A stretch of DNA of 38,071 bases, from the NCBI RefSeq assembly GCF_903944925.1, contig NZ_CAJATU010000060.1, forward strand, positions 1-38,071. The letters are read 5' to 3'. Below the pieces are notes generated by a model that worked only from the letters and a program-made list of their open reading frames with translations, had not been told where the DNA came from and did no database searches. Of the stretch, positions 1-7,942 are shown one piece after another. How positions within the stretch are numbered: the stretch's first letter is position 1; every line of letters begins with the position of its first letter. The DNA is from an uncultured Rhodopila sp. Its GTDB lineage: Bacteria > Pseudomonadota > Alphaproteobacteria > Acetobacterales > Acetobacteraceae. The translations under genes were made by a program, and so were the position numbers.

Positions 1-1
1 A

Positions 2-514
2 TCGCTGCCGGCCGCCGCCGCTCCCCCCGCTCCGGCGCCGCCCGCTCCGGCGCCGAGCAAACCGGTGCAAAGCGCGCCTCTCGCAGCACCGGCCGCTGCT
101 CCCGAAGCCGCCGTCGGGCCGCCGCCTGAGCTGCCCGCGGCGCCGCCGCCGCGCGCGCCCGATGCGCCGCCGCCACCCGTGGCGGCCGTCGTGCCGCCGC
201 CGATGCCGCCTGCAACCCCCGGCATCTCCTCGGCCTCCATCGTGTTCGTCGAAGGCTCAACCGCCCTGGCAGCCCCCGCCGCCGACGAGGTCAAAACCTT
301 CGCCGCCAGCCGCGGTAAAGGCATTATCGTCGTCACCGGCTACGGCGACTCGGCGTCCAGCGATCCGTCGGCGCAGTCGGCCGCGCTGGGCATCGGTCTT
401 GCCCGCGCCAACGCCATCGCCGATGCCTTGAAAGCGGACGGCGTCCCGGCCGATGCCGTCCGCGTCAACGCCGAAGCTTCCGGTCGCGGCGCCTCGCTCC
501 GCTTGCTACAATAA
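2..514 (+). CDS. OmpA-like C-terminal domain protein (5' end outside window)
   Basis: The reading frame is open from the left edge, so the start codon lies upstream. The first visible ~75 residues are almost entirely Pro and Ala, typical of a flexible periplasmic linker. The last ~95 residues fit an OmpA/MotB-type peptidoglycan-associated fold: a first strand 'ASIVFVEGSTAL', the segment 'IIVVTGYGDSAS', and a helix 'LGIGLARANAIADALKADGV' followed by a Val-rich strand. In OmpA-family proteins the GY/GH-D strand and the LAxxRA helix line the diaminopimelate-binding groove. The match is clear in layout but loose in sequence: the usual N-x-x-L-x-x-x-R pattern is reduced to 'GLARAN'. The gene ends 28 bases before the aminotransferase start on the same strand. 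Role inferred: envelope protein tethered to peptidoglycan. Confidence 0.6.
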   Translation, partial: SLPAAAAPPAPAPPAPAPSKPVQSAPLAAPAAAPEAAVGPPPELPAAPPPRAPDAPPPPVAAVVPPPMPPATPGISSASIVFVEGSTALAAPAADEVKTFAASRGKGIIVVTGYGDSASSDPSAQSAALGIGLARANAIADALKADGVPADAVRVNAEASGRGASLRLLQ

Positions 515-542
515 GTTTTTGTTATCTCCCGAAAGGCCTGTC

Positions 543-1775
543 ATGAGTACCGATTCCTCCGGCGAATTCCATCGCATCCGCCGTCTGCCGCCCTACGTCT
601 TCGCCGAGGTGAACCAGGCCAAGGCGAAGGCGCGTGGCGCCGGGGAGGACATTATCGACCTCGGCATGGGCAATCCCGACAGCCCGACTCCGCCCCATAT
701 CGTCGCCAAGTTGATCGAGACCGTGCAGGACCCGCGCTCGCACCGTTACTCCGTCAGCAAAGGCATACCGGGGTTGCGCCGGGCGCTGGCGTCGTACTAC
801 CAGCGGCGCTTCGATGTCGGGCTGGACCCGGAAACCGAGGTGGTGGCCACGCTCGGCTCGAAAGAGGGGTTGGCGAACCTGGCTTCGGCGATCACCAGTC
901 CGGGCGACACCATCCTGGTGCCGAACCCGTCCTACCCGATCCACCAGTTCGGTTTCATCATTGCCGGGGCGGCGGTGCGGAGCATTCCGGCGTTTCCAGG
1001 CGAGGATATGCTGCGGGCGCTCGATCGCGCGGTGCGGCACTCGGTGCCGAAGCCGACGGCGCTGATCGTGAACTTTCCATCCAATCCGACGGCGTATCTG
1101 GCGGACCTGGATTTCTACAAGGAAATCGTCGCATTCGCCCGCAAGCATGAGATCTGGATCATGTCGGATCTTGCCTACGCGGAGATCTATTTCGGCGACA
1201 ACGTCCCGCCGTCGATCCTGCAGGTGCCGGGCGCCAAGGACATCGCGGTGGAGTTCACCAGCCTGTCGAAGACATACTCCATGCCCGGCTGGCGGATGGG
1301 TTTCGCAGCCGGCAACCAGCGGCTGATCAACTCGTTGACCCGGATGAAGTCGTATCTGGATTATGGGGCGTTCACGCCGATACAGGTGGCGGCGGCAACG
1401 GCGCTGACCGGGCCGCAGGACTGCGTCGATCAGGTCCGGGCCCTGTACAAGGAACGCCGCGACGTGCTGATCAAGGGGCTGGTCTCGGCCGGCTGGGACA
1501 TGCCGAGCCCGGAAGGTTCGATGTTCGCGTGGGCGCCGATACCGCCGCAATACGCGTCGTTGGGCAGCGTCGAATTTTCGAAGCTGCTGCTGGAGCGGGC
1601 GAAGGTCGCGGTGGCGCCGGGCCTCGGCTTCGGCGAATACGGCGAGGGTTTCGTTCGTATCGCCCTGGTGGAGAATACCCACCGGCTGCGGCAGGCGATC
1701 CGCAACATCCGCGGCTTTTTGCAGACCGGTTCGAACGTGGCCGAACCGGTATTGTCTGAAACGGCCGTTCCATGA
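543..1775 (+). CDS. PLP-dependent aminotransferase, AlaC / LL-diaminopimelate aminotransferase-like
   Basis: Class I/II fold-type I aminotransferase, 410 aa, close in length to E. coli AlaC. The N-terminal 'LPPYVFAEVNQAKAKAR' and 'DIIDLGMGNPDSPTP' are characteristic of the AlaC/DapL-like group. The PLP lysine sits in 'SLSKTYSMPGWRMGFAAGN', and the upstream 'NFPSNPTA' and 'SDLAYAEIYF' segments supply the Asn and Asp/Tyr cofactor contacts. ATG 543 is preferred over the in-frame upstream start at 453 because the upstream stretch overlaps the preceding gene and reads as junk, while GAAAGG lies 6-11 bases before 543. The stop overlaps the homoserine dehydrogenase start (ATGA), which implies translational coupling and a role in aspartate-family or alanine/glutamate transamination. 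The exact substrate cannot be fixed from sequence. Confidence 0.85.
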   Translation: MSTDSSGEFHRIRRLPPYVFAEVNQAKAKARGAGEDIIDLGMGNPDSPTPPHIVAKLIETVQDPRSHRYSVSKGIPGLRRALASYYQRRFDVGLDPETEVVATLGSKEGLANLASAITSPGDTILVPNPSYPIHQFGFIIAGAAVRSIPAFPGEDMLRALDRAVRHSVPKPTALIVNFPSNPTAYLADLDFYKEIVAFARKHEIWIMSDLAYAEIYFGDNVPPSILQVPGAKDIAVEFTSLSKTYSMPGWRMGFAAGNQRLINSLTRMKSYLDYGAFTPIQVAAATALTGPQDCVDQVRALYKERRDVLIKGLVSAGWDMPSPEGSMFAWAPIPPQYASLGSVEFSKLLLERAKVAVAPGLGFGEYGEGFVRIALVENTHRLRQAIRNIRGFLQTGSNVAEPVLSETAVP

Positions 1776-3064
1776 CCCGGCCGCTATCGGTCGGCATAGC
1801 CGGTCTGGGCACCGTCGGCGGCGGCGTGCTGAAGCTGCTGCGCGACAATGCGGAGATCGTGACCGCGCGGGCAGGGCGGCCGATAGCGGTGACGGCGGTC
1901 TCGGCGCGGGACCGCTCGAAGGATCGCGGTATTCCGGTGACCGGGCTGCGCTGGTACGACGATCCCGTCGCGCTGGCGACCGATCCCGGCGTGGACGTCG
2001 TGGTGGAATTGATCGGCGGCTCCGAGGGGCCGGCGCGGGCGCTGGCGGAAGCCACCATCGGCGCCGGCAAGCCCCTGGTAACCGCGAACAAGGCGCTGCT
2101 GGCGGTGAATGGCGCGGAACTGGCGCGCTCCGCCGAGGAACGCGGCGTGACCTTGAAGTTCGAGGCTGCCGTGGCCGGTGGCATCCCGGTGATCAAGGCG
2201 CTGCGAGAGGGTCTGTCGGGTAACCGGATCAGCAACGTCGCCGGCATCCTGAATGGCACCTGCAACTACATTCTGACGCAGATGCGCGAGCGTGGCCGGG
2301 AATTCGCCGACGTGCTGGCCGACGCGCAGAAGCTGGGCTACGCGGAAGCCGATCCCAGCTTCGATATCGACGGGGTGGACGCGGCCCATAAGCTGGCGAT
2401 CCTCGCGGCGCTGGCGTTCGGCCGGCCGGTGTCGTTCGACGATGTGCATGTCGAGGGCATCCGCCGGATTTCAGCGCTGGATATCGCCTTCGCGACCGAA
2501 CTCGGCTACCGCATCAAGCTGCTGGGCATCGCCCGGCAGACCGAGGCGGGGATCGAAACCCGGGTGCATCCGTGCATGGTGCCCCAGACGGCGCCGATCG
2601 CCACGGTGGACGGGGTGTTCAATGCCGTGGTGGCGGAGGGCGATTTCGTCGGCCGGGTGATGCTTGAGGGGCGTGGGGCAGGGGCGGGACCGACGGCTTC
2701 GGCCGTGGCGGCGGACCTGATCGATATCGCCAGGGGCCGGTTTACGCCGGTCTGGGGTGCGGCGGCGGCATCCTTGTCCAACGCGCCGTCCGTGCCGATG
2801 AGCAGCCATGTCGGCGCGTACTACCTCCGCCTGATGGTGGTCGATCGGCCCGGGGTGATCGCGGATGTGACGGCGATCTTGCGGGATATGGGGGTGTCGC
2901 TGGAGTCGATGCTGCAGCGCGGCCGCAGCCCCGGCGAGGCGGTGCCGGTGGTGCTGGTGACGCACGAAACCCGCGAGAGCGCCATGCGCGACGCCCTGGA
3001 TCGCATCGGCGCGCTGCCGACGGTGATGGAGGAGCCGGCGCTGATCCGGATCGAGGCGGGCTAG
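1772..3064 (+). CDS. hom: homoserine dehydrogenase
   Basis: NAD(P)-dependent reduction of aspartate semialdehyde to homoserine, the branch point to threonine and methionine; cytosolic, 430 aa. The N-terminal Rossmann motif is 'GIAGLGTVGGGVLKLL' (residues 8-23). The catalytic domain has 'TANKALLA', 'FEAAVAGGIPVIKALREGL', 'NGTCNYILTQM' and 'DPSFDIDGVDAAHKLAIL', with the Asp/Lys pair typical of the family. A C-terminal ACT domain (about residues 350-430, 'YYLRLMVVDRPGVIADVTAI') is the usual site of threonine feedback inhibition. It starts at an ATGA overlap with the aminotransferase, so the two are co-translated. In several alphaproteobacteria I recall glpX and recJ following hom; here a toxin remnant follows instead. 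Confidence 0.96.
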   Translation: MTRPLSVGIAGLGTVGGGVLKLLRDNAEIVTARAGRPIAVTAVSARDRSKDRGIPVTGLRWYDDPVALATDPGVDVVVELIGGSEGPARALAEATIGAGKPLVTANKALLAVNGAELARSAEERGVTLKFEAAVAGGIPVIKALREGLSGNRISNVAGILNGTCNYILTQMRERGREFADVLADAQKLGYAEADPSFDIDGVDAAHKLAILAALAFGRPVSFDDVHVEGIRRISALDIAFATELGYRIKLLGIARQTEAGIETRVHPCMVPQTAPIATVDGVFNAVVAEGDFVGRVMLEGRGAGAGPTASAVAADLIDIARGRFTPVWGAAAASLSNAPSVPMSSHVGAYYLRLMVVDRPGVIADVTAILRDMGVSLESMLQRGRSPGEAVPVVLVTHETRESAMRDALDRIGALPTVMEEPALIRIEAG

Positions 3065-3189
3065 GCGACGCGAGGCCGTTAGCCGATCCGGGCCGCCCGG
3101 AGCAAAATTGTTGGCGATAGGCGCGATGATGGTCCTTATGCCACCGGTCGCCACGCGAACGCCTTGCAGAACACATCGCGGTTTTATTT

Positions 3190-3206
3190 TGGTCTGACCG
3201 ACCAGA
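3190..3206. promoter_or_regulatory. GntR/FadR-like operator, candidate
   Basis: TGGTCTGACCGACCAGA contains TGGTC-T-GACC, one base short of the TGGTCNGACCA operator used by many FadR/LldR-type GntR regulators. It lies in a locally AT-rich patch followed by AATATAAG. No GntR gene is present nearby, and the downstream frame is only the PIN remnant. It may be a chance match or an orphaned operator. Confidence 0.2.
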
Positions 3207-3212
3207 ATATAA

Positions 3213-3458
3213 GACTTTCGGCTGACCCTCCGGTTGCGCCCGATGTTCTCGGGGCGCGTTCTCCCTGTCAGCGAGGATTTCATGCTGAAGTGGCGGCTGT
3301 TGCTCGAGGAGGGCCGCCGGGCGCGGCACACATTTCCCCAGCCCGATCTGACTATCGCGGCAACTGCTTTGCACCATGGATTGACGGTCGTAACACGGGA
3401 CGTGCGAGACTTCGCCCGGGCACGGGTTCCGATCGTCAATCCGTGGATCGAGCGTTAT
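3213..3458 (+). pseudogene. PIN-domain (VapC/FitB-type) toxin, C-terminal remnant
   Basis: The frame reads 'LTLRLRPMFSGRVLPVSEDF', then 'MLKWRLLLEEGRR', 'TFPQPDLTIAATALHHGL', 'TVVTRDVRDFARARVPIVNP', then Trp. This is the second half of a FitB/VapC PIN-domain ribonuclease: the 'QPDLTIAATA' helix with its conserved Asp and the 'VVTRDVRDF' strand with an acidic metal ligand. The N-terminal half, with the first active-site Asp and the ELR helix, is missing. An in-frame TAA lies at 3210-3212, and nothing upstream in any frame resembles a PIN N-terminus or a VapB/Phd antitoxin. The frame runs past the normal family end into the 3' end of the opposite-strand hydrolase. Inference: leftover of a deleted toxin-antitoxin pair, not functional. 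Confidence 0.75.
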
Positions 3459-3459
3459 A

Positions 3460-5001
3460 TTAGTCCGTCTTCCTGGCGAAGTCATAACTTTGATCGTCCG
3501 GAAACGTCAGCCGGAGTTGGTTCTGCTTCCCCGCGTGGTCCATCTGAAGCTGCACGAACGCCAACGGCAGCGGGCCAAGCGAGTCTGCTACGGCGGCGAA
3601 ACGGCCGGCGCGGACCAAAGTCGCGGTAAAGACATTGCCATTCCAGGCGTCCAGCTTCAGCGCCGCGCCGGTGGCTTCGAACGTCATGATGGAACCCTCG
3701 CCGTCCCGGCTGACGGAGGCCTTGCCGAAGGCCGGATGGAAGAAAATCCCGTTCAATGTATCCGCGGCCGGGGAAGGTTGCGGTTCGGCGGGTTTCTCAA
3801 AGACTTTCCTGTTGGCCGCATAACCATCGACTGCCGCCTTGTGGCGGATCGCCACGTCGTCGAGCTCGGGATTTCCCAGGATGCGATCCAGCGTCCAGCG
3901 CCCGACCGCATCCGGGAGTCCTTGATTTTCTTCGTTGGTCAGCACGATGACGCCGACGTTCTTTTCGGGCAACAGACCCACATAGGCGCCGAAGTTGGGC
4001 GTTCCGCCGTTATGCCAGACGATCTCGCCGTTCGGGGTCTGCTGGATGACCCATCCGGAGGCATAGGACGCCGTGTTCGACATGGCGATCCGTGGCAGAC
4101 GGGTGACTTCGAGGTTGGCTTCCGACACCAGGCGGTGGCCCTCGAAGCTGCCTTTGCCCAATTGCAGGCGAACCCAGCGCGCCATGTCGGCAATGGTGGA
4201 GTTGATGTCGCCGGCGCCGAAGTAATCGTATGGAAAAATCTGGGTGAACGGAACTTCGACCGTGCCCTGCGGGGTCCAGCGATAGCCCGTTGCGTGATTG
4301 CCTTCCACCGCGATCGCCGAAGCGGTATAGGATGTTTCCGTCATCGCCAGCGGTTCCAGCAATTCCTTGCGCAGCAGCGCATTCCAGTCCCGCGCCCCGG
4401 CGGCCCGCGCGACGATCCGTCCGGCCTGCAAATGGGTAATGTTCGTGTAGGAGAATGTCGACCGGAAGCTCGATACGGGTGCCACATAGCGCAGCGAGCG
4501 GATCAGTTCCGTCTCGGGATAGCCGAGCATGGCCAGTCCGTCATTCACCTCGGCCGGCAGGCCGGAGCGTTGCGCCAAAAGGTCGAACAGGCGGAACTCC
4601 CGCGTTACCCAAGGATCCTGGAGCTGAAACTCCGGCGCCAGGTCGATGACCCGGTCGTCCCAGTGCAGCTTGCCGCGGTCCACCATGACCGCGATGGTGG
4701 CGGCGAGAAAGGCTTTCGTTGTGGAGCCGATCTGAAAAACGGTCCGTGTATCGACTGGGGCGCTGCTCGATTTGCTGCGCACGCCGAAGCCCTTGCCGTA
4801 GACCAGATGGTCGTCGGCGACGATGCCGATGGCGAGGCCCGGCGAGTCGTAGGTTCGCATGCCTTTTGCGATGTAGGCCTCCAGGGAGGGGGCCAGGGGA
4901 CCGAAAATGGCCGGTGCTTGCGGTTCAGCCGCAAGCACCGGGACCGTGCCGTACCAAACCGCGGCGGTCATGCCAAGTATCTGACGAAACGATACAGTCA
5001 T
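3460..5001 (-). CDS. secreted serine hydrolase, class C beta-lactamase / esterase family
   Basis: Beta-lactamase-fold serine hydrolase (PBP4*/AmpC-like), 513 aa. Active-site motifs: S93-T-T-K96 in 'QIGSTTKAF' (nucleophile and general base), Y185-T-N187 in 'FSYTNITH', and H330-N-G332 in 'VWHNGGTP', replacing the KTG of true beta-lactamases. About 110 extra C-terminal residues form a beta-rich domain of the DUF3471 kind often fused to this family. ATG 5001 is chosen over the in-frame start at 5040 because GAGAGAGCCGAG precedes it and the protein then begins with a signal peptide (MTVSFRQILGMTAAVWYGTV, cleavage near 'VLA-AEPQ'). Exported. The substrate could be peptidoglycan peptides, D-amino-acid peptides or esters. 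The gene stands alone; penicillin hydrolysis cannot be assumed. Confidence 0.88.
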   Translation of the reverse strand: MTVSFRQILGMTAAVWYGTVPVLAAEPQAPAIFGPLAPSLEAYIAKGMRTYDSPGLAIGIVADDHLVYGKGFGVRSKSSSAPVDTRTVFQIGSTTKAFLAATIAVMVDRGKLHWDDRVIDLAPEFQLQDPWVTREFRLFDLLAQRSGLPAEVNDGLAMLGYPETELIRSLRYVAPVSSFRSTFSYTNITHLQAGRIVARAAGARDWNALLRKELLEPLAMTETSYTASAIAVEGNHATGYRWTPQGTVEVPFTQIFPYDYFGAGDINSTIADMARWVRLQLGKGSFEGHRLVSEANLEVTRLPRIAMSNTASYASGWVIQQTPNGEIVWHNGGTPNFGAYVGLLPEKNVGVIVLTNEENQGLPDAVGRWTLDRILGNPELDDVAIRHKAAVDGYAANRKVFEKPAEPQPSPAADTLNGIFFHPAFGKASVSRDGEGSIMTFEATGAALKLDAWNGNVFTATLVRAGRFAAVADSLGPLPLAFVQLQMDHAGKQNQLRLTFPDDQSYDFARKTD

Positions 5002-5046
5002 CTCGGCTCTCTCGGAAAATGCGTTAGCACGTTTCAGCATAAAGCA

Positions 5047-5060
5047 GACTTGTGCAAGTC
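5047..5060. promoter_or_regulatory. palindromic operator candidate upstream of the serine hydrolase
   Basis: GACTTGTGCAAGTC has perfect 6-base arms around TG and lies 46-59 bases upstream of the hydrolase start at 5001. Its size and position suit a dimeric repressor or activator site. No regulator gene lies beside it, and I recognise no named consensus. Confidence 0.25.
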
Positions 5061-5158
5061 GTCATGCCGGTCACGGCCTACAAGCCGAGGTTCAGCGCTG
5101 CACGGCAACAATATCATGCCGATTGGCGGTGACAGCCACTCTCCTGGTACGCCGCATC

Positions 5159-5233
5159 GTCATGCCGGGGGGTTGGTATCCGCGCCTCAACCGGCACCGC
5201 GAGCCGTGGATGGTGCGCCTGCGCGCACCATGG
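5159..5233. repeat. dispersed palindromic element, GTCATGCC subtype
   Basis: It starts GTCATGCCGG and ends with the hairpin GGTGCGC-CTGC-GCGCACC followed by ATGGC. The same layout is seen at 19902-19985, where the terminal hairpin is GGTCCGC-CTGC-GCGGACC: a compensatory C-to-G/G-to-C change that keeps the stem. The 5' portion is degenerate here. A second partial match (GTCATGCCGGTCACGGCC) begins near 5060, so this 240-bp intergenic region may hold one and a half copies. Confidence 0.6.
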
Positions 5234-5281
5234 CGATACATCCGGCCCATGTGCGGGACACCATCGCAACGGCGAAAGAAT

Positions 5282-5914
5282 TCAGCCCAGGCCGGTGCGG
5301 GCGCGAACAAATCCGATCGCTACACGGAATGTTGCGTCGGCGTCAAGGGTGCTGGTATCGAGGATGAAGGCATCCTCCGCCGCGCGCAGCGGGGCCGCGT
5401 CGCGGGCCGAATCCTTCTCGTCGCGGCGCCGCATGTCCGCCTCGACGGTGGCGATCTCGACGTCTTCGCCCCTGGCCTGAAGCTCCAGCCAACGGCGGTG
5501 AGTACGTTCCGCCAGCCGGGCGGTGACGAACAGTTTCGCCTGTGCCTCCGGAAAGATGACGGTGCCGATGTCGCGTCCGTCCAGCACCGCGCCGTTGCGG
5601 GTGGCGAAGTCGCGCTGGAACGCCAGCAGGGCGGCACGCACCCCGTCGACCGCCGCCACCGCGGACGCCGCGGCATCGGCTTGCGGGCCGCGCAGGTCGC
5701 CGCGGTCGAGATCCTCCGGCCGCAGCGCGCGCGCCGCCGCCTCGGCCGTCGCGGCATCCGCCGGATCGCCGCCGGCATCCAGCACGCGGCGCCCGACGGC
5801 GCGGTACAGCAGGCCGGTATCCAGATAGGGCAGGCCGAGGACGCCGGCGATGCGGCGGGCGAGCGTGCCTTTTCCCGCCGCGGCCGGCCCGTCGATCGCG
5901 ATGATCGTTTTCAT
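5282..5914 (-). CDS. cmk: cytidylate kinase
   Basis: Phosphorylates CMP and dCMP with ATP to the diphosphates; cytosolic, 210 aa, normal bacterial length. It starts 'MKTIIAIDGPAAAGKGTLARRIA', with the P-loop GPAAAGKGT near residues 9-17. The CMP-binding region follows ('LDTGLLYRAVGRRV', 'RDIGTVIFPEAQAKLFVTA') with the LID region 'RRDEKDSARDAAPLR' and the late 'DAFILDTSTLD' segment, all hallmarks of Cmk. ATG 5914 is used; a TTG two codons upstream (5920) would overlap the aroA stop. It lies 2 bases downstream of aroA on the same strand, so the pair is co-transcribed. rpsA, the usual next gene in proteobacteria, is absent. Confidence 0.96.
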   Translation of the reverse strand: MKTIIAIDGPAAAGKGTLARRIAGVLGLPYLDTGLLYRAVGRRVLDAGGDPADAATAEAAARALRPEDLDRGDLRGPQADAAASAVAAVDGVRAALLAFQRDFATRNGAVLDGRDIGTVIFPEAQAKLFVTARLAERTHRRWLELQARGEDVEIATVEADMRRRDEKDSARDAAPLRAAEDAFILDTSTLDADATFRVAIGFVRARTGLG

Positions 5915-5916
5915 GG

Positions 5917-7263
5917 TCAACTCGCCTTCGCATGGATGGCCGCGCCGGCGCCGTTCATCAGCGCGACGAAGCCGGGGAAGCTGGTGTCGATGAAACCCGC
6001 ATCGTCGGCGGTCACCGGGGCGGCGGTCGCCATCCCCAGCACGACCGCGGACATGGCGATGCGGTGGTCCATATGCGTCTCCACCGTGCCCCCGCCCGCG
6101 GGCGGTGCGCCGGTGCCGTGGATGATCAGGTCGTCGCCCTCGATTTCCACCCGTGCGCCGTTGACGGACAGCAGCGCGGCGGTTGCGGACAGGCGGTCGG
6201 ACTCTTTCACGCGCAATTCCTTCAGGCCGCGCAGCCGTGTCGTCCCGGCGGCGCAGGCGGCGGCCACGGCGAGGATCGGATATTCGTCGATCATGCTCGG
6301 CGCGCGCTCACCGGGGACGTCCACCGCGCGCAGGGGGCCGCCGGTGACTTCCAGGTCGCCGACGGGTTCGCCGCCCTCGATGCGGCGGTTCCGGATGACG
6401 ATCGTGGCGCCCATCTCCTGCAGGCAGGTGAACAGGCCGGTGCGCAGCGGGTTCAGCCCGACACCCTCGATGGTCACCTGGCTGCCCGGGACCAGCAGCG
6501 CGGCGACCAGCGGGAAGGCGGCGGAGGATGGATCGCCCGGCACCGCAACATCGGCCGCAAGCAGTTCCGGCTGGCCCTGCAACTCGATGATCCGTCCCGC
6601 CCCGGCGATCTCGACGTGCACTGTGGCGCCGAAATGACGCAGCATGTTCTCGCTGTGGTCGCGGGTGGCTTCGGGTTCCTCCACCCGGGTGATGCCGGGG
6701 GCGTTCAGTCCGGCCAGCAGCACGGCGGATTTCACCTGGGCGGAGGGGACGGGCACCCGGTAGTCCAGCGGCAGTGCATCGCGCGCGCCCTCGATCGCCA
6801 GCGGCAGGCGGCCGCCGTCGCGCGATGCGAATCGGGCGCCGGTGGCGCTCAGCGGGTCGATCACCCGGCGCATCGGCCGCTTGCGCAGGCTGGAGTCGCC
6901 GGTCATTACCGCAAACAACGGATGCGTGGCGAGAATGCCGCACAGCAGCCGCGCGGCAGTACCGGAATTGCCCATGTCGAGCACATCCGCAGGCTCGGTC
7001 AGGCCCCCGATGCCGCGCCCGGCGACCAGCCATGTCCCGTCGCCGCGCGCGGTGACCTCGGCGCCGAGGGCGCGCATGGCGGCGGCGGTGCGCAGCACGT
7101 CCTCACCGGTAAGCAGGCCCGCGATGCGGGTTTCGCCGATGGCGAGGGCGCCGAACATCAGCGCCCGGTGGCTGATCGACTTGTCGCCGGGGACGGCGAT
7201 GCGGCCGTGCAGCGGGGCGGCGGGGCGGCTGGAGATCAACGGCTGGGCGGTGTGTTCGTGCAT
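5917..7263 (-). CDS. aroA: 3-phosphoshikimate 1-carboxyvinyltransferase (EPSP synthase), class II
   Basis: Sixth step of the shikimate pathway: joins PEP to shikimate-3-phosphate; cytosolic, 448 aa. '[20 protein letters not shown]' carries the PEP-binding Lys (K28). '[14 protein letters not shown]', '[19 protein letters not shown]', '[20 protein letters not shown]' and '[14 protein letters not shown]' follow in family order. These segments match class II enzymes such as Agrobacterium CP4 much better than the E. coli type. At the position of CP4 Ala100 this protein has Gly101 ('[12 protein letters not shown]'), as in most EPSP synthases. ATG 7263 is chosen because upstream in-frame residues do not resemble the family and GGAG sits about 12 bases before it. 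cmk follows 2 bases downstream. Confidence 0.96.
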   Translation of the reverse strand: MHEHTAQPLISSRPAAPLHGRIAVPGDKSISHRALMFGALAIGETRIAGLLTGEDVLRTAAAMRALGAEVTARGDGTWLVAGRGIGGLTEPADVLDMGNSGTAARLLCGILATHPLFAVMTGDSSLRKRPMRRVIDPLSATGARFASRDGGRLPLAIEGARDALPLDYRVPVPSAQVKSAVLLAGLNAPGITRVEEPEATRDHSENMLRHFGATVHVEIAGAGRIIELQGQPELLAADVAVPGDPSSAAFPLVAALLVPGSQVTIEGVGLNPLRTGLFTCLQEMGATIVIRNRRIEGGEPVGDLEVTGGPLRAVDVPGERAPSMIDEYPILAVAAACAAGTTRLRGLKELRVKESDRLSATAALLSVNGARVEIEGDDLIIHGTGAPPAGGGTVETHMDHRIAMSAVVLGMATAAPVTADDAGFIDTSFPGFVALMNGAGAAIHAKAS

Positions 7264-7448
7264 GACTCGGGTCCGCTCCAAGGCGTGGCGTGGGCGCTTG
7301 ATATCGGCTTTCGGCGGCCGCCGATACCGTTTGTGCCGCAAGGCGGTGGTGCCATAGCGACAAGGCATTTGACAGGACTTTGCCGGAATGGCATGGGCGC
7401 GCGCTCTTGTTCGCAGCCCATGACTCATACGAAGGGCCTATCACACTC

Positions 7449-7781
7449 ATGGCTAAGCCTGAACTCGGCACCAAGCGGGTCTGCGTCGCCTGCGGCACGC
7501 GATTCTACGATCTGACCAAGTCCCCCGCGGTCTGCCCGAAATGCGGCACCGAACAGCCGATAGAGCAGCCGCGTCCGCGGCGCACCGGCGGCAACGTGGT
7601 GGAGGACAAGCGTCCGAAGAAGGTGACGCCCGCGCCGGAGGACGTGGATGTGGAGGTCGAGGGCGTGGAGGATGTCGAGGAAGAAGACGTCCTGGAGTCC
7701 ACCGACGACCTGGAAGACGATGCCGACGCCATTGGCGGAGACATCGAGGTCGAGAGCGACACGGACGAGCACGAGCGCTAG
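7449..7781 (+). CDS. FYDLN acid domain protein (TIGR02300 family)
   Basis: 110 aa. The N-terminal half is a small zinc-ribbon-like module: C12-x-x-C15 in 'RVCVACGTRFYDLTK' and C29-x-x-C32 in 'AVCPKCGTEQP', containing the FYDL signature. The C-terminal half (about residues 60-110) is extremely acidic, with runs such as 'EDVDVEVEGVEDVEEEDV', probably disordered. The family is found in alphaproteobacteria and commonly sits divergent from aroA, as here. Its function is unknown; a regulatory or RNA/protein-binding role is only a guess. ATG 7449 gives the family-typical MAKPELGTKR start; the frame extends upstream to 7380 without family similarity. Confidence 0.9.
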   Translation: MAKPELGTKRVCVACGTRFYDLTKSPAVCPKCGTEQPIEQPRPRRTGGNVVEDKRPKKVTPAPEDVDVEVEGVEDVEEEDVLESTDDLEDDADAIGGDIEVESDTDEHER

Positions 7782-7814
7782 GCGGTATTCGGGCGGGACG
7801 GTCACCGCCGTTTT

Positions 7815-7920
7815 GTCATGGCCGGACCTGGTCCGGCAATCCACGCCTTGCGGTGCCGGTTTAAGCAAAGTCGCGGATGGCCGGGACAAGGCCGGCCGGG
7901 TTGCGTGCCTGCGCCATGAC
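7815..7920. repeat. dispersed palindromic element, GTCATGGCC subtype
   Basis: It begins GTCATGGCCGGAC-CTG-GTCCGGC and ends GCGCCATGAC, so the outer ends are inverted. Inner segments 'ATCCACGCC' and 'GTCGCGGATGGCCGG' match the other copies in order. It lies between convergent genes (the FYDLN protein and the YdcF family protein), where it could also act as a two-way transcription stop. Confidence 0.7.
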
Positions 7921-7942
7921 GGCCCCGGCGCGGGCCTCCGCC

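Noticed and set aside
3460..5001. Serine hydrolase as a beta-lactam resistance gene
   Set aside because: It has HNG rather than KTG, a C-terminal extra domain and no AmpR; the family includes many esterases and peptidases, so resistance cannot be inferred.
3490..5367. Long plus-strand frame (625 codons) antisense to the serine hydrolase
   Set aside because: Composition artefact of high GC content. The minus-strand frame has a signal peptide and all three catalytic motifs, while the plus frame has no recognisable domain.
7369..7397. TTGACA followed by a possible -10 upstream of the FYDLN gene
   Set aside because: The -10 candidate at 17-18 bases (CATGGG/ATGGGC) is too poor to call a promoter.
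5123..7515. Long plus-strand frames (over 500 codons) opposite cmk and aroA
   Set aside because: Shadow frames of well-identified core genes; no domain similarity.
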